Below, piece by piece: positions 1-6,134 of a DNA stretch of 8,994 bases. Location: contig JAOAFK010000179.1 in the NCBI GenBank assembly GCA_026416315.1, positions 1-8,994 of the forward strand, read 5' to 3'. Every line of letters begins with the position of its first letter. Within the stretch, counting starts at the first letter, position 1. Position numbers and translations under genes: made by a program. The stretch comes from Syntrophorhabdaceae bacterium. Lineage in GTDB: Bacteria > Desulfobacterota > Syntrophorhabdia > Syntrophorhabdales > Syntrophorhabdaceae. The notes beneath the pieces were generated by a model that made no database searches, was not told the DNA's origin, and saw only the letters and a program-made list of their open reading frames with translations.

Positions 1-1
1 G

Positions 2-646
2 GCAGAAAATATGGTAGATGTAACCCAGAATGCCGATGTATTCGTGGAGGTATCTGGTCTTATTAAGGCATCGGCTGTTAACCTCTGTAAGATTGCCGGA
101 GATTTGAGACTGCTATCATCTGGTCCATCAGGCGGTATAGGAGAGATAATACTACCCCAGATGCAGGAAGGTTCTTCCATCATGCCCAATAAGGTAAACC
201 CTGTCATTACAGAAATGGTTACACAGGTGGCCTATCAGGTTTTTGGATTTGACCATGTGATAACCCTTGCGGCATCCTCTGGACAGCTTGAGCTCAATGC
301 ATTTATGCCGGCCATTGCATTTAATATCATAAATGCCTTAAAATTAATGATAAAAGCATCAGAGATGTTTAGAATCCACTGTATAGAAGGTATTATTGCA
401 AACAGAGAAAGATGCGCCAGATGGCTTGAGGAAAGCCTGTGTCTTGCCACAGCCCTTGCCTCTTATATCGGTCATGAAAAGGCTGGGGAGCTCGCAAAAA
501 AGGCACAAATGGAGAAAAAGACCATAAAAGAAGTAGCCTTAGAGACCGGTCTATTTACTGAAGAAGAGCTAAACTTAATATTTACACCGCAGGAACTTAC
601 AAGACCAGGCGTACCTGGAGAGAAAAAGCTAAAAAGGAAAAAATAG
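2..646 (+). CDS. aspA: Aspartate ammonia-lyase, C-terminal part (5' end outside window)
   Basis: Catalyses L-aspartate to fumarate plus ammonia in the cytoplasm. The frame is open from base 2, so the gene enters from the left and about 214 residues are visible, roughly the last 45% of a normal ~470-residue enzyme. The fumarase/aspartase superfamily signature GSSIMPNKVNPV lies at about 170-205; this loop carries the catalytic serine. Family-typical features around it are the NMVDVTQNADVFVE stretch at the left edge, LAASSGQLELNAFMP, CIEGIIANRE, YIGHEKAGELAKKA and a C-terminal TEEEL helix. These resemble aspartase more than fumarase C. Asn replaces the usual Gly/Ala in the MPxKVNP loop, a tolerated position. 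The tail is very basic (KKLKRKK). The stop codon is 3 bp before hydF, whose ribosome binding site lies inside the aspA 3' end, so the two are almost certainly cotranscribed. Fumarase activity cannot be fully excluded from this part alone. Confidence 0.9.
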   Translation, partial: AENMVDVTQNADVFVEVSGLIKASAVNLCKIAGDLRLLSSGPSGGIGEIILPQMQEGSSIMPNKVNPVITEMVTQVAYQVFGFDHVITLAASSGQLELNAFMPAIAFNIINALKLMIKASEMFRIHCIEGIIANRERCARWLEESLCLATALASYIGHEKAGELAKKAQMEKKTIKEVALETGLFTEEELNLIFTPQELTRPGVPGEKKLKRKK

Positions 647-649
647 AAG

Positions 650-1879
650 ATGGCAGATACAACATTAAGCGATACCCCTCGTGGTAGTAGACTCCACATT
701 GCCATATTTGGCAGGAGAAATGCAGGGAAATCAAGCCTTATCAATGCCCTTACAAACCAGAATATTGCCATTGTTTCAGATGTGCCAGGGACAACCACTG
801 ACCCTGTGTACAAATCCATGGAGATACTCCCCATTGGGCCTGTGGTGTTAATTGACACAGCAGGCATAGATGATGTGGGTGAGTTGGGAAGACTAAGGAT
901 TGAAAAGGCTTACAATGTCCTTGCAAAGACGGATCTCATGTTACTTGTTATGGACCCATCCAATTTAGAGGGCAATTTTGAAGAAGAGGTCATAGATAAG
1001 GCAAAGGAAAATAAAGTGCCTGTTATTGGCGTGGTCAACAAGATGGACCTCTATCCCGATGCAGATATAGAAGGGATAAAAAATAGATTCCATATTCCTG
1101 TTATATCTGTTAGTGCCTTAAACAAACAGGGTATACATGAACTTAAAATGGCCATGATAAAGGAGGCACCAAAGGACTGGGTGGCCCCCACCATCCTTGG
1201 GGATCTCATATCTCCTGGTGATATAATTATTCTTGTTGTGCCCATTGACCTTGCTGCCCCAAAGGGCCGCTTGATTCTGCCCCAGGTTCAAACCATAAGG
1301 GATGTCCTTGACCACGATGCCATGGCATATGTGGTAAAGGAAAGGGAATTAAAGGCAGCAATATCGAGCCTGAATAAAAAACCCCGTCTTGTTGTAACGG
1401 ATTCCCAGGCATTTCTAAAAGTCGCAGCAGATACACCAAAGGATGTGCTTATGACATCCTTTTCCATTCTCTTTGCCCGTTACAAAGGTGATTTACCTGC
1501 CCTTGTAAAAGGTGTAAAGGCCATTGAGGATCTCTCTCCTGGAGACAAGGTGCTTATTGCCGAGGCATGTACCCATCACAGGGTGGAAGATGATATTGGC
1601 ACTGTTAAAATCCCCAGGTGGTTAAGGCAATATGTAGGTGGTGACCTTGATTTCAAATGGGTAAGCGGATATGAACTACCAAAGGATTTAAAGGATTATA
1701 AGCTCATAATCCACTGCGGTGCCTGTATGATAAACAGGAAGGAGATGCTCCATAGGATTATGGAGGCCCAGAAGGCAGATGTGCCCATTGCAAATTATGG
1801 TGTGGTTATAGCATATCTTATGGGGATATTAAAACGTGCCCTTGAGCCTTTCCCGGAGGCAAAAGAATTATTCGAATAA
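650..1879 (+). CDS. hydF: [FeFe]-hydrogenase H-cluster maturation GTPase HydF
   Basis: Scaffold GTPase that receives the [2Fe] subcluster made by HydG and HydE and transfers it to apo-hydrogenase. At 409 residues it has normal family length. N-terminal TrmE/Era-like G domain: P-loop GRRNAGKS at residues 21-28, switch I threonines 48-50 (PGTTTDP), DTAG at 69-72, NKMD at 130-133 and SAL at 155-157. A middle dimerisation domain follows. The C-terminal FeS-binding domain has the HydF-specific pattern CxH...HCxxC: Cys307, His309, His355, Cys356 and Cys359. Together these separate HydF from other Era-type GTPases. The ATG at 650 is 3 bp after the aspA stop, with an AAGG Shine-Dalgarno-like stretch about 10 bases upstream inside aspA, which indicates translational coupling. 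hydG follows after a 65-bp gap with its own promoter. No key residue is missing. Confidence 0.97.
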   Translation: MADTTLSDTPRGSRLHIAIFGRRNAGKSSLINALTNQNIAIVSDVPGTTTDPVYKSMEILPIGPVVLIDTAGIDDVGELGRLRIEKAYNVLAKTDLMLLVMDPSNLEGNFEEEVIDKAKENKVPVIGVVNKMDLYPDADIEGIKNRFHIPVISVSALNKQGIHELKMAMIKEAPKDWVAPTILGDLISPGDIIILVVPIDLAAPKGRLILPQVQTIRDVLDHDAMAYVVKERELKAAISSLNKKPRLVVTDSQAFLKVAADTPKDVLMTSFSILFARYKGDLPALVKGVKAIEDLSPGDKVLIAEACTHHRVEDDIGTVKIPRWLRQYVGGDLDFKWVSGYELPKDLKDYKLIIHCGACMINRKEMLHRIMEAQKADVPIANYGVVIAYLMGILKRALEPFPEAKELFE

Positions 1880-1894
1880 AATTTTTTGGGTTTG

Positions 1895-1923
1895 TTTACT
1901 TTTTATCTTCACCGTTTTATAAT
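1895..1923 (+). promoter_or_regulatory. Probable sigma-70 promoter for hydG
   Basis: TTTACT at 1895-1900 and a perfect TATAAT at 1918-1923 are separated by 17 bp in the gap between hydF and hydG. Transcription would start near 1930, leaving a leader of about 15 bases that holds the hydG ribosome binding site. The 10-bp palindrome CTCTTAAGAG at 1926-1935 covers the expected start point and could be a regulator half-site, but it is short. Read-through from aspA-hydF is also possible, as no terminator is visible after hydF. Confidence 0.55.
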
Positions 1924-1944
1924 ATCTCTTAAGAGGTGATAGAT

Positions 1945-3363
1945 ATGAAAAACAAAAATGGACAAAAGGCAGATTTTATCAATGAAGAGTTGATAAATTC
2001 GTGCCTTGAAAGGGCAAAAAAGGCAACAAAGGAAGAGGCAAAGGAGATCATTGAAAAGGGTAGGCAAGCCCATGGCCTTGATCTATACGAGACAGCAGTG
2101 TTACTTCAGAATTCTGATCCTGAAATAAACGAGCTCTTATTTGATGCTGCCCATGAGGTAAAGGAAAAGATATATGGAAAGAGGCTTGTTCTTTTTGCAC
2201 CTCTTTATATAAGCAATTACTGTATAAATAACTGTCTATATTGCGGTTACAGAAGGGACAATAAAATCAAAAGGGCAAAGCTCACCATGGAGGAGATAAA
2301 GGAAGAGGTGATTATCCTTGAAAGTATGGGACACAAAAGGATCGCCCTTGAGACTGGTGAAGACCCTGTGAATTGCCCTATTGAATATGTCCTTGAAGCA
2401 ATGGAGACCATATACAGTATAAAAAAGGACATGGGTAGCATCAGAAGGATAAATGTAAACATAGCAGCTACAACTGTAGAAAACTATAAAAAACTTAAAA
2501 AGGCTGGTATTGGAACATATATCCTTTTTCAAGAGACATACCATAGAGAGACATACAAAAAGATGCACCCATCAGGACCAAAAAGCGATTACGACTGGCA
2601 TACTTTAGCCATGGATCGTGCCATGGAAGGCGGCATTGATGATGTAGGGTTAGGCGCCCTTTTTGGACTTTATGACTATAAGTTCGAGGTCTTGGGACTC
2701 CTTGCCCACTCGGTGCACCTTGATGAGACATTCGGTGTGGGCTGCCATACCATATCAGTTCCAAGGCTACGGCCTGCTACAGGAGTGGATATCACATCAT
2801 TTCCATATCTTGTAAGCGATGAAGATTTCAAAAGGATTGTGCCTATAATAAGGCTTGCCGTTCCATATACAGGCATGATACTCTCCACCCGCGAGCCTGC
2901 CTGGTTTAGAGATGAACTCATAAACCTCGGTATTTCCCAGATCAGTGCCGGTTCATGCACAGGTGTTGGTGGTTATCACAAAGGCATTGAAAAGATAGAT
3001 GAAGAAATGGAATCCACAATGCAGTTCAAGATTGAAGACAATAGGCCCACAGATGAGGTATTAAGGAGTATCTGTCTTTCAGGGTACATCCCGAGTTTCT
3101 GTACAGCCTGTTACAGACAGGGTAGAACCGGTGACAGATTCATGTCCCTTGCAAAAACAGGAGAGATCCAGAATATCTGTCAGCCCAATGCGATCCTTAC
3201 CTTTAAAGAGTTCTTACTCGACTATGCCACAGATGAGACAAAAAAGGTGGGAGAAAAAACAATTGAAGAGCACCTAAAACAGATACCCAATGAAAAGGTA
3301 AGGAAAGAAACCATTGAGAGATTAAAAAGGCTTGAGAAGGGAGAGAGGGATCTCTATTTTTAA
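1945..3363 (+). CDS. hydG: Radical SAM tyrosine lyase HydG ([FeFe]-hydrogenase maturation)
   Basis: HydG cleaves tyrosine to p-cresol and dehydroglycine, then converts the latter to CO and CN- on a dangler iron, exporting an Fe(CO)2CN(Cys) synthon. The protein is 472 residues, normal for HydG. The SAM-cluster motif CxxxCxxC is Cys93, Cys97 and Cys100 (YCINNCLYC). The HydG-specific C-terminal motif CX2CX22C is present as Cys386, Cys389 and Cys412 for the auxiliary [5Fe-5S] cluster. His268 in CHTISVPRLRP matches the conserved histidine near the dangler iron. This C-terminal domain distinguishes HydG from ThiH. An in-frame GTG at 1936 would add three residues, but it lies inside the Shine-Dalgarno AAGAGGTGAT (1931-1940). 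ATG 1945, about 8 bases after GAGG, is therefore chosen. The stop codon overlaps that of hydE on the other strand. Confidence 0.97.
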   Translation: MKNKNGQKADFINEELINSCLERAKKATKEEAKEIIEKGRQAHGLDLYETAVLLQNSDPEINELLFDAAHEVKEKIYGKRLVLFAPLYISNYCINNCLYCGYRRDNKIKRAKLTMEEIKEEVIILESMGHKRIALETGEDPVNCPIEYVLEAMETIYSIKKDMGSIRRINVNIAATTVENYKKLKKAGIGTYILFQETYHRETYKKMHPSGPKSDYDWHTLAMDRAMEGGIDDVGLGALFGLYDYKFEVLGLLAHSVHLDETFGVGCHTISVPRLRPATGVDITSFPYLVSDEDFKRIVPIIRLAVPYTGMILSTREPAWFRDELINLGISQISAGSCTGVGGYHKGIEKIDEEMESTMQFKIEDNRPTDEVLRSICLSGYIPSFCTACYRQGRTGDRFMSLAKTGEIQNICQPNAILTFKEFLLDYATDETKKVGEKTIEEHLKQIPNEKVRKETIERLKRLEKGERDLYF

Positions 3364-4385
3364 TGCTTCTTTATAGAATGTCCTGGCCCTGTACCTATAG
3401 TTCTTCCGAGAGATAGTATTCTCTTTATAGCAGCATCAAGGCTCTCTTCAGGTGTTTCATCAACCCCTGGTTTGTTAGGATAGAGCAGATAATCCTCTCT
3501 GTATTTTTTAGGTGTGTTATTGGGCATAAAGATATTTGCGCCCCTTTGTAAAACAAGGTTTCTACCTATTTTAGGAAAAACTGCATCAAAGGCAGTTGTG
3601 GCTGGTATGTGGCTATCAGGATTAAATATCCTTAATACTGAAACAGCCTTAAAAAACATCTCTTTATCGTCTTCATATGCATTTTTTTCATTTCCGAGGG
3701 GTGTATCAGGATGAGGGATGAATGGACCAATACCAATCATATCAAGGTCGAGCTTTCTGCATAAAAGGATGTTTTCTGCAAGGGTTTCTACAGTCTCTCC
3801 TGGCAGGCCTATCATAAAGCCGCTGCCTGTCTGAACACCAAGAGATTTTAGATTTATAAGGCACTGTATCCTCTCATCAAGAGAACAATCAGGATGAAGT
3901 TTTGAAAATAGTGCCCTATCGCTTGTCTCAAATCTCAAAAAATACCTGTCCATGCCACATTCTTTCCAATACTTGTAAGTATCATAGGGTCTATTTCCCA
4001 CAGAAAGGGTAACTGCGAGAGATGTTTCTTTTTTTATACGCCTTATTAACTGCCCTATCTGTTCATCGTATTTTCCTTTCACCTCCCCTGATTGCAATAC
4101 AATTGTTGTTTGATATGATTTTTCCATCTTTTTTGCTATCATTAAGATCTCATCCATGGACATCATGTATCGTTTTACATTCCTATTTGATGCCCTGATG
4201 CCACAGTATAAACAGTTATTTGCACATATATTTGAAAACTCAACAATCCCCCTTATGAATACCTCATCTCCCATAAATCTCTTTCGTATCTCATCTGCCT
4301 TGCGATAAAGCTCATCTAACGCATCGCCTTTGGCATTCAACAGTTCAAGGGCATATTCTTTTGTATAGGTATTATTCATCATCAT
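3360..4385 (-). CDS. hydE: Radical SAM maturase HydE ([FeFe]-hydrogenase maturation)
   Basis: HydE acts on the HydG-derived Fe(CO)2CN(Cys) complex on the way to the azadithiolate-bridged diiron subcluster. BioB/HydE-type TIM barrel with CxxxCxxC (CANNCLYC, Cys54, Cys58 and Cys61 counted from ATG 4385). Other family stretches are VEFSNICANNCLYCGIR, IVLQSGE, TLSVG, YFLRFETSD, GFMIGLPGET, GIGPFIPHPDTPL and IPATTAFDAV. The C-terminal cysteines that hold an accessory cluster in Thermotoga-type HydE are absent: the tail after YPNKPG has none. That cluster is known to be dispensable. Three tandem ATGs (4385, 4382, 4379) are candidate starts. A longer frame from ATG 4412 would add a non-homologous hydrophobic segment and overlaps the promoter, so the shorter start (341 residues) is preferred. 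No Shine-Dalgarno is visible before any of them. The gene converges on hydG. Confidence 0.95.
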   Translation of the reverse strand: MMMNNTYTKEYALELLNAKGDALDELYRKADEIRKRFMGDEVFIRGIVEFSNICANNCLYCGIRASNRNVKRYMMSMDEILMIAKKMEKSYQTTIVLQSGEVKGKYDEQIGQLIRRIKKETSLAVTLSVGNRPYDTYKYWKECGMDRYFLRFETSDRALFSKLHPDCSLDERIQCLINLKSLGVQTGSGFMIGLPGETVETLAENILLCRKLDLDMIGIGPFIPHPDTPLGNEKNAYEDDKEMFFKAVSVLRIFNPDSHIPATTAFDAVFPKIGRNLVLQRGANIFMPNNTPKKYREDYLLYPNKPGVDETPEESLDAAIKRILSLGRTIGTGPGHSIKKH

Positions 4386-4389
4386 TATT

Positions 4390-4417
4390 ATTATAAGACA
4401 TTTAAAGGGCATTACAA
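4390..4417 (-). promoter_or_regulatory. Probable hydE promoter, possibly giving a leaderless mRNA
   Basis: Read on the minus strand, TTGTAA (4417-4412) and a perfect TATAAT (4395-4390) are spaced by 16 bp. The -10 box ends 5 to 11 bases before the three tandem hydE ATGs, so the predicted transcription start (about 4383-4385) falls on the start codons themselves. The absence of a Shine-Dalgarno sequence at these ATGs fits a leaderless transcript. The -35 match is partial (4 of 6). Confidence 0.5.
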
Positions 4418-4445
4418 TGGTTATTTTTGATAGCGGAAAAAATTA

Positions 4446-4475
4446 TTGACATTTTTCTAAAAAAGTGGAGATAAC
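4446..4475 (+). promoter_or_regulatory. Probable promoter for the dmlA-like gene
   Basis: A perfect TTGACA at 4446-4451 is followed after 18 bp by GATAAC (4470-4475), a 4-of-6 match to the -10 consensus. This leaves a leader of roughly 47 bases before ATG 4530. The site is back to back with the hydE promoter in the 117-bp divergent intergenic region, with about 30 bp between the two -35 boxes. Confidence 0.45.
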
Positions 4476-4529
4476 TAAAGAGGTTTTCTAAAATGATAAT
4501 GACAGTTAATAATTTATTAGGGGTTTAAC

Positions 4530-5597
4530 ATGAAAAAGTACAGAGTAGCTGTAATCCCGGGTGATGGTATAGGAAAAGAGGTTGTTCCAGAAGGCATTAG
4601 GGTACTTGATGCCGCAGGCGATAGGTTTGGTTTTTCCTTTGACTGGCATTTCTTCCCATGGGGTTGCGAATACTACCATGAAACAGGTCATATGATGCCC
4701 CAGGATGGCATTGAAATTTTAAGTAAATTTGATGCCATTTTTTTAGGGGCTGTAGGTGCCCCCTCTGTCCCAGACCATATCTCTTTATGGGGATTGCTTA
4801 TCCCTATAAGGAGAAGATTTCAGCAATATGTAAATCTAAGACCTGTTAAGCTTTTAAGGGGTATTGAAAGCCCATTAAAGAATATAAAAAAAGGCGATAT
4901 CGAGTTTTATATCGTAAGGGAAAACAATGAAGGGGAGTATTCCAATATAGGCGGTAGAATCTATACAGGTACTGATCAGGAGATGGCTGTTCAGGAAACA
5001 GTGTTTACCCGCAAAGGCGTAGAAAGAATAATTAGATATGCCTTTGAACTCGCAAAAAAATTAAATAAAAAAAGGGTTACATCTGCTACAAAATCAAACG
5101 GTATCATTTATACGATGACATACTGGGATGAAATTTTTGCCGAGATTGCCTCTTTATACCCTGATATAGAACATGACCAGTACCATATAGACAATCTCAC
5201 CACCCTATTTATAAGAAATCCACAGAGATTTAGTGTTATTGTGGCCAGCAACCTTTTTGGCGATATTTTGTCTGATTTAGGACCCGCCATAACAGGAAGT
5301 CTTGGCATTGCCCCATCGGCAAACCTTAATCCTGAAAGGAAATTTCCCTCCATGTTTGAACCCGTTCATGGCTCAGCCCCTGACATTGCAGGCAAGAACA
5401 TAGCAAACCCTATAGGACAGATACTATCCGGGGCTATGATGCTTGAGCATTTCGGACATATTGAAGCAGCAAAAGCTATCGAACAAGCAGTGGAAATAGT
5501 TATTTCTGATAAATGTATAAAAACCCCTGATATAGGGGGTAATTCATCAACAGTTGAGGTAGGTACAGCTATATCAGAGATGGTTAAAAAACAATAA
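4530..5597 (+). CDS. dmlA: NAD-dependent beta-decarboxylating dehydrogenase, D-malate/tartrate dehydrogenase type
   Basis: Member of the isopropylmalate/isocitrate/tartrate dehydrogenase family; the likely reaction is oxidative decarboxylation of D-malate to pyruvate and CO2 with NAD+. At 355 residues it is full length. PGDGIG is at 10-15. The stretch DHISLWGLL (82-90) followed by RRRFQQYVNLRPVKL (94-108) is characteristic of the DmlA/TtuC branch; leuB and icd differ there. VRENNEGEYS is at 129-138, the catalytic lysine is Lys188 in ATKSNG, and the metal aspartates Asp245 and Asp249 lie in FGDILSDLGPA. FEPVHGSAPDIAGKNIANP is the usual C-terminal cofactor region. The start ATG has a weak AGGGG site 6 bases upstream. 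The gene is divergent from hydE and ends 21 bp before the convergent small gene. Substrate could also be tartrate or 3-isopropylmalate; D-malate is the best guess from sequence resemblance. A link to hydrogenase maturation is not evident. Confidence 0.85.
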   Translation: MKKYRVAVIPGDGIGKEVVPEGIRVLDAAGDRFGFSFDWHFFPWGCEYYHETGHMMPQDGIEILSKFDAIFLGAVGAPSVPDHISLWGLLIPIRRRFQQYVNLRPVKLLRGIESPLKNIKKGDIEFYIVRENNEGEYSNIGGRIYTGTDQEMAVQETVFTRKGVERIIRYAFELAKKLNKKRVTSATKSNGIIYTMTYWDEIFAEIASLYPDIEHDQYHIDNLTTLFIRNPQRFSVIVASNLFGDILSDLGPAITGSLGIAPSANLNPERKFPSMFEPVHGSAPDIAGKNIANPIGQILSGAMMLEHFGHIEAAKAIEQAVEIVISDKCIKTPDIGGNSSTVEVGTAISEMVKKQ

Positions 5598-5610
5598 AAA
5601 AACTTTTTTT
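5596..5610. terminator. A7-C-T7 inverted repeat between convergent stops, possible weak bidirectional terminator
   Basis: Seven A, one C and seven T form a perfect inverted repeat that begins in the stop codon of the dmlA-like gene and lies 9 bp beyond the stop of the convergent small gene. Each strand therefore ends a gene with an A-tract followed by a T-tract. There is no GC-rich stem, so intrinsic termination would be weak. Position rather than strength is the main support. Confidence 0.3.
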
Positions 5611-5618
5611 GAAAGATC

Positions 5619-5876
5619 TTACTTCCTCAAGAGAAATACTTTATCGTTTTCTTTAACCTTTTCTTTCACCTTCACACCTACATCCTTGCCCTTCTCCACC
5701 CTGTCCACGAATTCATGTTCTACCTGCATGGATTCTATTTCCTGTTCAAAATCTGTGGAAGTACCCTTAAATTTTACCCTGTCTCCCACTTTAAGTTCGC
5801 CCTCTGTTATTCTAATTGCCGCAACCCCAATCTTTGAAAAGTATTTTATAACCTTACCAATCTCTATCTCCTCCAT
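5619..5876 (-). CDS. Small EF-Tu domain-2-like beta-barrel protein (translation elongation factor-like)
   Basis: An 85-residue, highly charged single-domain protein. The pattern IGKVIKYFSKIGVAAIRI...GELKVGDRVKFKG...IESMQ...GKDVGVKV is that of the second domain of translational GTPases: GxV...G at 7-17, LKVGD at 28-32, the SMQ strand at 49-51 and GxDVG at 63-67. There is no G domain and no tRNA-binding third domain. Similar stand-alone proteins are often labelled translation elongation factor-like and their role is unknown; the same fold also occurs at the C-terminus of U32-family peptidases. The true start is ATG 5876: an in-frame TTG at 5888 would add four residues but lies next to and within the GGGAGGAG ribosome binding site. 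A TAGAAT at 5913-5908 on the minus strand could be a -10 box, with no convincing -35. It converges on the dmlA-like gene. Confidence 0.75.
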   Translation of the reverse strand: MEEIEIGKVIKYFSKIGVAAIRITEGELKVGDRVKFKGTSTDFEQEIESMQVEHEFVDRVEKGKDVGVKVKEKVKENDKVFLLRK

Positions 5877-5923
5877 AGCTCCTCCCAATTTTTCTTGTTT
5901 TGTAAATATTCTAACATTTTAAA

Positions 5924-5941
5924 TTTTCTTTAAAAAGAAAA
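5924..5941. repeat. AT-only 8-bp inverted repeat in the intergenic region
   Basis: TTTTCTTT (5924-5931) and AAAGAAAA (5934-5941) are perfect inverted copies separated by two A. It lies in the 5877-6134 divergent intergenic region, between the small EF-Tu-like gene and the fluoride riboswitch leader. It may be only low-complexity sequence. The other part of this gap, 5942-6010, shows a TTGATT at 5986-5991 that could be the -35 for the riboswitch transcript, but I see no good -10 box at the proper distance. Confidence 0.25.
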
Positions 5942-6018
5942 AAATAAAAGATGGAAATCATTACGCATCTGGCCTCATAGTTTTGTTGATTAGAAAAAAA
6001 ATATGTGTTAATTTAAAA

Positions 6019-6072
6019 ATGGTGATGGAGTTCACCTTATAACCGCCTTACCCGGCTGATAACTCCTACCGA
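6019..6072 (+). promoter_or_regulatory. Fluoride riboswitch (crcB motif aptamer)
   Basis: The RNA matches the fluoride aptamer in sequence and structure. P1 is GGTG (6021-6024) with CACC (6033-6036), closing the loop ATGGAGTT. The loop strand GGAGTT (6027-6032) is perfectly complementary to AACTCC (6061-6066), forming the pseudoknot. The P2 hairpin includes GCC (6045-6047) with GGC (6054-6056). The conserved single-stranded signatures ATAACCGCC (6039-6047) and GGCTGAT (6054-6060), and the closing CTCCTACC, are all present in order. It is on the plus strand and ends 64 bases before the dynamin-like gene start. Fluoride aptamers normally sit upstream of the exporters crcB or eriC-F; the target here is unusual. 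Confidence 0.93.
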
Positions 6073-6132
6073 TTTTTAAAATCATTTCACAAAAATTGAT
6101 GCTCCACATTTGTGAAATGAAAACGGGAGGAG
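6063..6132 (+). promoter_or_regulatory. Predicted expression platform: anti-Shine-Dalgarno helix plus 12-bp hairpin
   Basis: The aptamer's 3' strand CTCCTACCG (6063-6071) can pair with CGGGAGGAG (6124-6132), the Shine-Dalgarno region of the GTPase gene, over eight pairs with one A-G mismatch. Between them, TCATTTCACAAA (6082-6093) and TTTGTGAAATGA (6109-6120) form a perfect 12-bp stem with a 15-base loop, which would bring the two strands together. Bases 6063-6066 are shared with the aptamer pseudoknot, so the two states exclude each other. Fluoride binding should free the ribosome binding site. There is no U-tract after the hairpin, so this is not an intrinsic terminator. The 12-bp repeat could alternatively be a protein operator. 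Confidence 0.7.
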
Positions 6133-6134
6133 AC

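Noticed and set aside
472..867. Minus-strand open frame of 131 codons across the aspA-hydF junction
   Set aside because: It is antisense to two well-supported genes and its protein resembles no family I recognise.
1936..1944. GTG start for hydG
   Set aside because: The GTG is part of the Shine-Dalgarno AAGAGGTGAT; ATG 1945 has correct spacing.
5877..5888. TTG start for the EF-Tu-like miniprotein
   Set aside because: It overlaps the GGGAGGAG ribosome binding site that serves ATG 5876.
6082..6120. Intrinsic terminator after the riboswitch
   Set aside because: The stem is strong enough to notice but is followed by AAAACGGG, not a T-tract, so the switch is more likely translational.
6096..6134. 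An upstream TTG/ATG start for the dynamin-like gene adding 12-13 residues
   Set aside because: These codons lie in the leader hairpin without a ribosome binding site, while ATG 6135 has GGGAGGAG directly before it.
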